NCBI RefSeq assembly: GCF_004569295.1
Contig: NZ_SPQC01000028.1
Coordinates: 1-37,436 of the forward strand
Direction: 5' to 3'
Origin: Rothia nasimurium
Lineage (GTDB): Bacteria; Actinomycetota; Actinomycetes; Actinomycetales; Micrococcaceae
DNA: 37,436 nt
Of the stretch, positions 24,660 through 32,110 are shown one piece after another (position 1 is the first letter of the stretch; every line of letters starts with the position of its first letter). The notes beneath the pieces were generated by a model that worked only from the letters and a program-made list of their open reading frames with translations, was not told the origin of the DNA and did not search any database. Both the position numbers and the translations under genes were made by a program.

Positions 24660-26165
24660 CTAGGAGTTAGAACGGGACTCAAAATTGAAGGACGCCCCTG
24701 AAGCCTGCTTAGGCTCGGGCCAGCGCTGGGTGATGGCCTTAGCGCGGGTGTAGAAGCGGACCCCTTCTTCACCGTAGATGTGGTGCTCGCCAAAGAGGGA
24801 GTCGTTCCAGCCACCAAAGGAGTGGTTAGCCAAGGGCACCGGCAGGGGTACGTTCACGCCGACCATACCGACCTTGATGTCGCGGGTGAAGCGACGGGCA
24901 GCGGCACCGGATGAGGTGAAGATGCAGGTACCGTTACCGAAGGGGTTGGAGTTGATCAGCTGGATACCTTCTTCCAGGGATTCAACACGAACCACTACGA
25001 GTACGGGGCCAAAAATTTCTTCACCGTAGGCGGCCATTTCGGTCTTGACCTGGTCCAGGATGGTGGGGCCAACGAAGTTGCCACCCTCGTAGCCTTCAAT
25101 GACCAGGTTGCGACCGTCAACCACAACAGCTGCACCGGCCTGCTCCGCTTCGGTAATAATACGCTGGACGCGGTCGCGGGAGACGGGAGTAATCAGCGGG
25201 CCCATGTCAGCGTCCTGATCCATACCGTTCGAAACCTTGATCTTCTGGGCGCGTTCTGCCACCTTGGCGATGGAGATTTCTGCAGCATCCCCTACAGCAA
25301 CTGCCACTGAGATTGCCATGCAGCGCTGACCGGCCGCACCGAAGGCGGCGGCGCTGAGGTGGTCAGCGACGACGTCCATGTCAGCGTCGGGCATGATCAG
25401 GGCGTGGTTCTTGGCGCCGCCCAGGGCCTGGACGCGCTTGCCGTGAGCGGTTCCGGTCTCGTAAACGTACTTAGCTATGGGGGTTGAACCAACGAAGGAG
25501 ATACCGTCAACATCGGGGTGGGTGAGCAGGCCATCGACCATCTCCTTGCCACCGTGCAGGACGTTGAAGACACCGTCAGGTAGACCTGCTTCCTTCCACA
25601 GCTTGGCAATGAAGTTAGCGGCAGAAGGGTCGCGCTCTGAAGGCTTGAGGATGAAAGCGTTACCTGAGGCAATAGCCAGAGGAGCCATCCAGAGCTGAAT
25701 CATGACGGGGAAGTTGAAGGGGGTGATACCTGCAACGACACCCAGGGGCTGCCGCATGGAGTAAGCGTCAATACCGGTTGCCGCCTGGGGGGTGTAGGCA
25801 CCGGAGATGATGTTGGTAATACCGCAGGCGTATTCTACGATTTCCTGGCCACGGGCAATTTCACCCTTGGCATCGGAGAAGACCTTACCGTGCTCCCTAA
25901 CAACGATTTCTGCCAGCTCGTCAGTCCGCTCAACAAGCAGTTCACGGAAGCGGAAAAGAATGGCAGTGCGCTTGGCCAGGGAGACCTCAGACCAGCTCTG
26001 GCCCGCAGTCTTGGCAGCGGCAACAGCAGCCTGCAGCTCGTCCTGACCACCCATGTGTAGGGTGCCAATGGTTTCGCCGGTAGCAGGGTTGAAGATATCC
26101 TGGCGGGCGTCGCCTGCGCTGGCAACCTCGGAGCCCTGGATGAAGTGTACGACCTCGTATAACAT
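24660..26165 (-). CDS. iolA: Methylmalonate/malonate-semialdehyde dehydrogenase (CoA-acylating)
   Basis: IolA (MmsA) turns malonate semialdehyde and CoA into acetyl-CoA, CO2 and NADH, the last step of inositol breakdown. This 501-residue aldehyde dehydrogenase has GVVAGITPFNFPVMIQLWM near 136, FVGSTPIAKYVYETG near 227 and the catalytic Cys in GQRCMAISVAV near 285. LGGAKNHA takes the place of the general-base Glu region of ordinary aldehyde dehydrogenases, as in MmsA. AGAAAGAAAAAG lies upstream of the ATG. It is the last gene of its operon, 142 bases after iolD, with a long inverted repeat in that gap. Confidence 0.93.
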   Translation of the reverse strand: MLYEVVHFIQGSEVASAGDARQDIFNPATGETIGTLHMGGQDELQAAVAAAKTAGQSWSEVSLAKRTAILFRFRELLVERTDELAEIVVREHGKVFSDAKGEIARGQEIVEYACGITNIISGAYTPQAATGIDAYSMRQPLGVVAGITPFNFPVMIQLWMAPLAIASGNAFILKPSERDPSAANFIAKLWKEAGLPDGVFNVLHGGKEMVDGLLTHPDVDGISFVGSTPIAKYVYETGTAHGKRVQALGGAKNHALIMPDADMDVVADHLSAAAFGAAGQRCMAISVAVAVGDAAEISIAKVAERAQKIKVSNGMDQDADMGPLITPVSRDRVQRIITEAEQAGAAVVVDGRNLVIEGYEGGNFVGPTILDQVKTEMAAYGEEIFGPVLVVVRVESLEEGIQLINSNPFGNGTCIFTSSGAAARRFTRDIKVGMVGVNVPLPVPLANHSFGGWNDSLFGEHHIYGEEGVRFYTRAKAITQRWPEPKQASGASFNFESRSNS

Positions 26166-26205
26166 GAACTTTTTCTTTCTCTTGATGTTGATATGTACAT
26201 CGATC

Positions 26206-26267
26206 GGGTTCCAGCCCCGTGAGCCTGACGCTCATGGAGACTTGCGGGGTATCTGGGGCTGGAACCC
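26206..26267. repeat. Long inverted repeat in iolD-iolA gap
   Basis: GGGTTCCAGCCCC (26206-26218) and its perfect complement (26255-26267) are separated by 36 bases that hold a smaller GAGC/GCTC stem. There is no T run in the minus direction. It may stabilise or process the mRNA, or reduce iolA expression. Confidence 0.6.
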
Positions 26268-26307
26268 AGGCTTAGTTTTGCCCTCTGCGGGGGCAGAGGA
26301 GGGTGAC

Positions 26308-28239
26308 CTAGCCGAGCAAGGGACGCTGCTTGGCCTTGTTGCTGATGTAACCCTGATAGGCATGCTGGGTTGATTCCAACTCGCTCTCGGCAGTGACCGG
26401 AACATCCCACCAGGATTCCGAGGAGGGGGCGTCAATCATGGGATCTGACTCAACATGAATGACGATGGGCCCTGACCCTTCGGGGGCTGCCTTAGCTTCC
26501 TTGATAGCTGCCATCAGGTCTTCGCGGACGTTCTCCCCCGGCTCGACGCGGATTACACGGGCACCGAGGGACTCAGCGTTGGTTGCCAGGTCGATCGGGA
26601 GCTTGTCGCCGTGGTCGAAGGTGTGGTTTTCGGCGTCGTGCATACGGTACTTGGTGCCGAAGCGCTGGGAGCCCAGGGATTCAGACAGGGCACCAATGGA
26701 GGCGTAGCCGTGGTTCTGGATCAGGACGGTAATGAGCTTGATTCCTTCTGCAACTGCGGTCACCAGTTCGGTGTGCATCATCAGGTAGGAGCCGTCCCCC
26801 ACCATGACGACGACGTCGCGTCCGTCCTGGGCATCCAGGGAGGCTCGCTTGACGCCCAGACCGCCGGGGATTTCGTAACCCATGCAGGAGTAGGCATATT
26901 CGACGTGGTAGCCGAAAGCGTCTTTGACCCGCCACATCTTGTGGAGGTCACCGGGTAGTGAACCGGCAGCGCACACAACGACGTCCCGGTCATCCATCGC
27001 TTCATTGACTGCACCGATGATTTCATTCTGGCTCATCAGGGGGCGGAAGCGCTGGGCGAAAGCCTCGTCCACAATGCCGTCCCACCGCTGCTTCTCGTCG
27101 GCAACCTGCTGACGGACAGCGTCCGAGACGCTAAAGCCGCTCATCGCTTCATTGAGCTTCACCAGGGCCTTGCGGGCGTCAGCAACCATAGATACGGCAG
27201 CACCCTGCTTGTAGGCGTCGAAGGCCGCAACGTTGATGTTGACGAACTTTACGTCGGGGTTCTGGAAGGCGGTGCGGGAGGCCGTGGTGAAGTCCTCGTA
27301 GCGGGTGCCGATACCGATAATCAGGTCTGCCTCACGGACCAGGGCGTTTGAAGCAGTAGAACCGGTGGAGCCGACAGCGCCCAGGCAGAGGGGGTGGTCC
27401 CAGTCCATGACGCCTACAGCTGCCTGAGTGTAAGCCACGGGGATACCGGTTGCCTCAACGAACTTCTTGAGCTCATCTGTTGCAAAGGCATAGTGGACAC
27501 CGCCACCGGCGATAATGACCGGCTTCTGGGCGCCCCGAATAGCCTCAACAGCAGCCCGGATATCAACCTCTTCAGGTTCCGGACGGCGGATCCGCCACTC
27601 GCGGGGGGCCAAGAACTCTTCCGGCACATCCAGGACCTCAGCCTGGACATCCTGGGGCAGGGCAATGGTGATAGCACCGGTATCGACCGGATCGGTCAGC
27701 ACCCGCATACCGTTCAAAAGGGCTGAAAAGACCTGCTCGGGACGCTGGACCCGGTCGAAGTAGCGGGATACGGGGCGGAAAATATCATTGACCGTGATAT
27801 CACCAGCATCAAAGCGTTCCAGCTGCTGGAGCACCGGATCGGGGGTGCGGGTTGCAAACTGGTCTGAGGGGAAGAGCAAGGCGGGCAGACGGTTAGTGGT
27901 CGCCAGGGCGGCGCCGGTAACCATATTGGAGGAGCCGGGGCCGATAGAGGTTGTCACCGCGAAGGTCTGACGGCGACGGGTGTGGCGGGCGTAGCCAACA
28001 GCCTGGTGAACCTGGGCCTGCTCATTGCGACCCTGGTAGTAGGGCATAAGACCCGGAGCGGTTTCCTGGTACTGACGCAGGGCCTGTCCCATACCGGCGA
28101 CGTTGCCGTGGCCAAAAATACCGAACATACCCGGAACAGTGCGGGCCCGGAAAGTTTCGTCGCCGATGGTATCGACGGTGTACTGGTTGCCAAGGAAGGT
28201 AACGACTGCCTGGGCGACGGACATTCTCTGATGAGCCAT
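26308..28239 (-). CDS. iolD: 3D-(3,5/4)-trihydroxycyclohexane-1,2-dione hydrolase (thiamine-dependent)
   Basis: IolD opens the inositol-derived ring to 5-deoxy-glucuronate. The 643-residue thiamine-diphosphate enzyme has the N-terminal PYR domain with YYQGRNEQAQVHQAVGYA near 68-85 (cofactor-activating Glu), a central domain, and the C-terminal PP domain with GDGSYLMMHTELVTAVAEG and NHGYASIG near 487-525. GDG...N is the Mg/thiamine motif. FGIFGHGNVAGMGQAL near 40 is specific to IolD. AGAAAG precedes the ATG. It lies between the aldolase candidate and iolA. Confidence 0.94.
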   Translation of the reverse strand: MAHQRMSVAQAVVTFLGNQYTVDTIGDETFRARTVPGMFGIFGHGNVAGMGQALRQYQETAPGLMPYYQGRNEQAQVHQAVGYARHTRRRQTFAVTTSIGPGSSNMVTGAALATTNRLPALLFPSDQFATRTPDPVLQQLERFDAGDITVNDIFRPVSRYFDRVQRPEQVFSALLNGMRVLTDPVDTGAITIALPQDVQAEVLDVPEEFLAPREWRIRRPEPEEVDIRAAVEAIRGAQKPVIIAGGGVHYAFATDELKKFVEATGIPVAYTQAAVGVMDWDHPLCLGAVGSTGSTASNALVREADLIIGIGTRYEDFTTASRTAFQNPDVKFVNINVAAFDAYKQGAAVSMVADARKALVKLNEAMSGFSVSDAVRQQVADEKQRWDGIVDEAFAQRFRPLMSQNEIIGAVNEAMDDRDVVVCAAGSLPGDLHKMWRVKDAFGYHVEYAYSCMGYEIPGGLGVKRASLDAQDGRDVVVMVGDGSYLMMHTELVTAVAEGIKLITVLIQNHGYASIGALSESLGSQRFGTKYRMHDAENHTFDHGDKLPIDLATNAESLGARVIRVEPGENVREDLMAAIKEAKAAPEGSGPIVIHVESDPMIDAPSSESWWDVPVTAESELESTQHAYQGYISNKAKQRPLLG

Positions 28240-28272
28240 GAGGGTTTCTTTCTAACCGGAGTGATTCTTCTT

Positions 28273-29181
28273 TTAAGCGGTATGGTGGAGCAGGGAAGCT
28301 GCGGTCGCAACGGCCCCGGCGACGTCGCCGTCCTCGGGGTAGAGCAGGGTCCGCCCTACGGTTAGCCCCTGCACGCCGGGGAGCTTAAGGGCAGCTTCCC
28401 AGGTGGCGAAAACTTCATCGGGGGACGAGGAGGGGTCACCCCCCAGCAGGACGGTAGGCAGGGTGGTTGAGACCATGACCCGCTCCATCTCATCAACGAC
28501 CGGCAGTTTCATCCAGGTGTAGGCGCTGTTGGTACCCAGGGCGCTGGCAATGCCCACTGACTTAATGACGGCGTCGGGAGTGAGGTCATTGAGGATTGCC
28601 CCATCAATGGTTTCAGAGATGAAGGGCTCAACCATGGCATAGAGCCCCTGGTCAGCAAGGGAGTTCACGGCCTGCGCTGTGGCTTCGAGGGTCGCAACCG
28701 TATTGGGGTCCCCGTAGTGGATTCTGGTCAGCATTTTGCCGCCGTCAGCCCCGATGGATTTGAGGTAGTCAGCGGTGTGGCCGGTGAAGCGGTCATCCAT
28801 TTCATTGACGAGCCCCGAGAGACCACCTCGGTTCATAGACCCGAAGACGAGCTTTCCGTCGAGAGCACCAAGCAGGAGGAGGTCGTCGAGGATATCGGGG
28901 GAAGCCAGGACGCCGTCAACGGTCGGGTTGGCCAGGGCAATCTGGAGGCGGTCAAGAAGGTCCCGACGGTCTGCCATGGCCATGGGGTTTGAACCAACTC
29001 GGTTAGCGCCCCGGGCTGGGTGGTCTGCTGCCACAATGAAGTTCTGACGCCCGTAGGTCGGCCCCTCGTGGCGGGGTCGGGCTGCAGCAGCCCTGGCTAC
29101 TGCCTGGGGGTCTTCCAGGCGGATTTTGGTGAGATGCTCGTAGCGGCGGGGGTCCCGGTCAGCGGTGAGATCAATCGTCAT
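28273..29181 (-). CDS. TIM-barrel aldolase candidate (Cgl0159-type)
   Basis: A 302-residue (beta/alpha)8 protein that I recall as the Cgl0159 family of actinobacterial inositol loci, related to class I DeoC/DhnA-like aldolases. Visible segments are NFIVAADHPARGANRVG near 49, KLVFGSMNRGGLSG near 110 and YTWMKLPVVDEMERVM near 215, where the Lys is a candidate Schiff-base residue, plus LLGGDPSSSPDEVF and GLTVGRTLLYP. It lies between iolC and iolD. No IolJ homologue is present in the window, so this gene probably cleaves 2-deoxy-5-keto-gluconate-6-phosphate into dihydroxyacetone phosphate and malonate semialdehyde. The activity is inferred. Confidence 0.75.
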   Translation of the reverse strand: MTIDLTADRDPRRYEHLTKIRLEDPQAVARAAAARPRHEGPTYGRQNFIVAADHPARGANRVGSNPMAMADRRDLLDRLQIALANPTVDGVLASPDILDDLLLLGALDGKLVFGSMNRGGLSGLVNEMDDRFTGHTADYLKSIGADGGKMLTRIHYGDPNTVATLEATAQAVNSLADQGLYAMVEPFISETIDGAILNDLTPDAVIKSVGIASALGTNSAYTWMKLPVVDEMERVMVSTTLPTVLLGGDPSSSPDEVFATWEAALKLPGVQGLTVGRTLLYPEDGDVAGAVATAASLLHHTA

Positions 29182-29198
29182 GGTCGTTCCCGTCCTTT

Positions 29199-30164
29199 CT
29201 AGAATCCGCGGTTACGGTCATTCAGGAAGTCCATGACGTCCTGTTCCTGGGGCATTGCCTCTGAGCAGGCAATCTGGGAGGCGACGATAGCGCCAGCTGC
29301 ATTCGCAAAGGTCAGAGCGTTTTCCAGGGGCCAGCCTGAGAGAATTCCGTGGGTGAAGGCCCCGCCGAAGGAGTCTCCTGCGCCAAGGCCGTTGGCGGTT
29401 TCGACCGGGGTGGGGGCTGAGACAACACGTTCAGTAGCAGTCTTAGCCATCACGCCCTCAGCACCCATCTTGACCACAGCAATTTTCACGCCTGCAGCCA
29501 GGAGGCGGTCAGCCTGTTCGTCCGGGGTGCCGTCACCGACAGCAACAGCGCATTCTTCCCGGTTGCCAATGGCGATGGTGGCGTACTTAAGCAGTTCCTG
29601 AGCTGCGGCAGTTGCCTCTTCGGGCTTCTCCCAGAACATGGGGCGGTAGTCCAGGTCGAGAATCGTGTGCTGGCCCTCAGCCAGGTTGTCGCGTCCACGA
29701 GCCTCATGGGCTGCCAACTGGGCGGAGCGGGCCGGCTCCTGGCACATACCGGTCAGGGTCGTCCAGAAAATAGTGGCGTTTTTGACGGCTTCCATGTCGA
29801 TGTCGTCGGCGGTGATCTGAAGATCCGGCGCGGTGGGGAAACGTCCATAGAAGTAGAGGGGGAAATCTTCTGGAGGTTTGATAGCACAGAAAGTGACGCA
29901 GGTCTGGAGGTTCGGATCGACGGTGACGTTTGCGTCATCTGCCCCGTAGCGGTTGAGTTCCCGGCGCAAGTACACACCGAAAGGGTCATTGCCGACGCGG
30001 GTGATTACAGATGTCTTATGTCCGTACTTAGCTGCGGCTACGGCGACATTGGCCGGCGAGCCGCCCAGGTATTTACCGAAGGTTTCAACGTCTTCAAGCC
30101 CTACACCGATGTCATTAGGGTAGACATCTACGCTGATGCGGCCCATGGTCAGCAGTTCGTACAT
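29199..30164 (-). CDS. iolC: 5-dehydro-2-deoxygluconokinase
   Basis: IolC phosphorylates 2-deoxy-5-keto-D-gluconate at C6. The 321-residue PfkB-family sugar kinase has GGSPANVAVAAAKYG near residues 33-47 and the catalytic NGLGAGDSFGGAFTHG near 268-283, in which Asp is the base. I chose the ATG at 30164 (MYELLTMG) with AAAGGA upstream; the frame extends further but into the promoter. It heads the minus operon iolC-aldolase-iolD-iolA, with 17 bases to the next gene. Confidence 0.92.
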   Translation of the reverse strand: MYELLTMGRISVDVYPNDIGVGLEDVETFGKYLGGSPANVAVAAAKYGHKTSVITRVGNDPFGVYLRRELNRYGADDANVTVDPNLQTCVTFCAIKPPEDFPLYFYGRFPTAPDLQITADDIDMEAVKNATIFWTTLTGMCQEPARSAQLAAHEARGRDNLAEGQHTILDLDYRPMFWEKPEEATAAAQELLKYATIAIGNREECAVAVGDGTPDEQADRLLAAGVKIAVVKMGAEGVMAKTATERVVSAPTPVETANGLGAGDSFGGAFTHGILSGWPLENALTFANAAGAIVASQIACSEAMPQEQDVMDFLNDRNRGF

Positions 30165-30241
30165 TGACGATTTCCTTTTGTCAGTTGCAGATGGAGACGA
30201 TATTGCCGGTTTGTCTATATCCAGCGTGCACCATGCCACTT

Positions 30242-30274
30242 TGTCCTGTCAATATTTGTTATGACATATTGACA
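30242..30274. promoter_or_regulatory. Operator cluster in iolC/isomerase divergent promoter
   Basis: TGTTATGACA at 30257-30266 (complement TGTCATAACA) fits the IolR-type consensus exactly. It is embedded in a 9-base inverted repeat, TGTCAATAT (30248-30256... arm) and ATATTGACA, around 30248-30275. A partial site, TGTCCTGTCA, is at 30242-30251. On the minus strand a -10-like TATAGA lies at 30214-30219 for iolC. The A-rich side towards the isomerase gene has no clear promoter boxes. Confidence 0.6.
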
Positions 30275-30383
30275 AAAAATTTCAAAATAGTGAGACATTG
30301 TGTAATGTAGTCCATATGCCACTGGGAACAGAGTTCCCCACGCAACAAAAACTACAACCAAACGACATTTTCAAACCTCGATT

Positions 30384-30397
30384 TTGGAACGGTTCAA
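30384..30397. promoter_or_regulatory. LacI-type operator before isomerase gene
   Basis: TTGGAACGGTTCAA matches the sites at 18155 and 18188 in the first eight bases and lies 26 bases before the isomerase start. It is probably a target of the LacI-family regulator at 17061. Confidence 0.5.
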
Positions 30398-30423
30398 CAA
30401 CTATTGTCTGCCAAGGAGAAACC

Positions 30424-31431
30424 ATGAAACTCGGTGTCTATAGCGCAATCCTTCACGACCGCCCCCTTGAAGAAGCCCTCACCATTGTTGCCAACCTAGA
30501 ACTCAAGGGCTACGAACTTAACACCGGGGGCTTTCTACCCCCCGTCCATGTCCCTGTCGATGACATCCTCAAGAATCCCGAACTTGCTACGGACTACCTA
30601 GAAAAATTTAAAACCGCCGGAATCGAAATCGCAGGCTTAAACTGCAATGGGAATCCTCTGCACCCCAACCCTGAGATTGGCGAAAAGCACGCGGAGGACT
30701 TGCGCAAAACAATCCGCCTCGCTCCCCTGTTGGGGCAAACCCGCGTGGTCACTATGAGCGGTCTTCCCGGTACAGAACCCGGCACCAAACACCCTGCCTG
30801 GCATATCAACACGTGGAGTTCCGGAACCCTGGATTCTCTAGACTACCAGTGGGAAGTTGCAACCCAGTTCTGGGCAGAAATTGAAGAACTAGCTGCTGAA
30901 AACGGCGTAAAAGTTGCTCTAGAATTGCACCCCCAGAACCTGGTCTTCAACCCGCCCACAGCAAAGCGTCTCATAGAACGCATCAACGCCAAGCATATCG
31001 GTGTGGAGTTAGACGCCTCCCATCTTTTCTGGCAACAGATGGATCCCATTAAAGCTGTACGCTGGCTAGGAGGGCTAACTTTCCACTCTGCCGCCAAAGA
31101 TGTACGCATCAACCCTGAAAATGCTGCAATCTACGGAGTACTGGATGAACGATTCCGTCGCTTGACTCCTGATGAAAACCGCACAAATATCGGTGGCGAT
31201 GAATATGTCAACGAATGGCCTCAAGACTCATCCTGGGATTTCGTCGCTGTTGGCATCGGGCATGATGCCACCTACTGGGCAGAGTTTATGAAGGCCCTTT
31301 ATGAGGTAGATGAGAACATGTGGGTCAATATTGAACATGAAGACACCTCTATGAGACCTATTGAAGGCCTTGAATACGCTGCTAAGACCCTACGTGAAGC
31401 AGCCAAGATAGCCAATATTGATATCTCATAG
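30424..31431 (+). CDS. Sugar phosphate isomerase/epimerase (xylose-isomerase-like TIM barrel)
   Basis: A 335-residue cytoplasmic TIM barrel. Its probable metal ligands follow the usual Glu-Asp-His-Glu order: KVALELHPQN, IGVELDASHLFWQ, LTFHSAAKDV and WVNIEHEDTSM. It starts MKLGVYSAILHDRPLEEAL with AAGGAG upstream; a longer frame is open but crosses the operators. It is related to IolI/IolE-type inosose isomerases and inositol-oxidation partners. The LacI-type and GntR-type sites before it link it to the island. The exact reaction is unknown; inosose isomerisation is a plausible guess. Confidence 0.82.
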   Translation: MKLGVYSAILHDRPLEEALTIVANLELKGYELNTGGFLPPVHVPVDDILKNPELATDYLEKFKTAGIEIAGLNCNGNPLHPNPEIGEKHAEDLRKTIRLAPLLGQTRVVTMSGLPGTEPGTKHPAWHINTWSSGTLDSLDYQWEVATQFWAEIEELAAENGVKVALELHPQNLVFNPPTAKRLIERINAKHIGVELDASHLFWQQMDPIKAVRWLGGLTFHSAAKDVRINPENAAIYGVLDERFRRLTPDENRTNIGGDEYVNEWPQDSSWDFVAVGIGHDATYWAEFMKALYEVDENMWVNIEHEDTSMRPIEGLEYAAKTLREAAKIANIDIS

Positions 31432-31506
31432 TCGGATTTGTCACACGTATGACTCCATCATCTGCCAGCTACTCAAAGCAGTAGTCGGCTTTTCCCGCTA
31501 TATAAC

Positions 31507-31540
31507 GAGAAAAAGCGAGCCAGCCGGCTCGCTTTTCTCA
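31507..31540 (+). terminator. Rho-independent terminator
   Basis: AAAGCGAGCC (31512-31521) pairs with GGCTCGCTTT around AGCC, and the stem extends into GAGAA/TTCTC. It ends the isomerase unit. Confidence 0.85.
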
Positions 31541-31580
31541 AACACACACATTTCTTGCGGCCCCTGCGGGCGGGCAGCTG

Positions 31581-32069
31581 CTATGCGAAGAAAGATTTGC
31601 CCTTCTGCACCTGCGAAGTCTCCAGAATGGCCGCCTGCTGCTCCGGGGTATAGGTAGCATCAACGGTACGAATGGCCTCGCCCAGGTCGTAGACGTCCTG
31701 CTCGGCTAAGAGCTGGGCAGAATCAGCCAGCACGTCCGCCACCCGGGCCTTCAAGTCAGCCGCGCTGGCTAGGCCGTCCTCCCGTAGCACGAGCTGCTCA
31801 CCGGCGTCCGCACCCGGCTCAGCGCCCGGCTCTGCGGCGTCCTCTAGCTCAAAGAGAGCGAAGCCGTAGCGGCGTTCGTCCCCAATATAAAAAATGTTGA
31901 GCAGCAGGGTAAAGACGCGGCCGGTCAGGTCGATGTAGGTCTTCTCAAGTTCGGCGGTCTCTAGCCAGAGGCCATCGACCTCAGTCGGGGCGTCGTACTC
32001 AAAATCGTAGCCAAAGTCGGTAGCCAGGGCGTGGGCCAGCGGGCCAATGCCGTAGTCGGGGCGAGCCAT
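31581..32069 (-). CDS. Acidic protein of unknown function
   Basis: This 162-residue protein has many Asp and Glu and no signal peptide or membrane segment. An N-terminal part with FGYDFEYDAPTEVDGLWLET and a strand-like VFTLLLNIFYIGDERRYGFALF is followed by a low-complexity AEPGAEPGADAGE linker (near 78-90) and a helical C-terminus. AAGGAA precedes the ATG. It lies 41 bases after the MFS gene on the same strand and is probably co-transcribed. I recognise no family. Confidence 0.7.
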   Translation of the reverse strand: MARPDYGIGPLAHALATDFGYDFEYDAPTEVDGLWLETAELEKTYIDLTGRVFTLLLNIFYIGDERRYGFALFELEDAAEPGAEPGADAGEQLVLREDGLASAADLKARVADVLADSAQLLAEQDVYDLGEAIRTVDATYTPEQQAAILETSQVQKGKSFFA

Positions 32070-32110
32070 ATGGGTTCCTTAGGGTAGTAGGGCGGACGGA
32101 CGCCGGGTGG

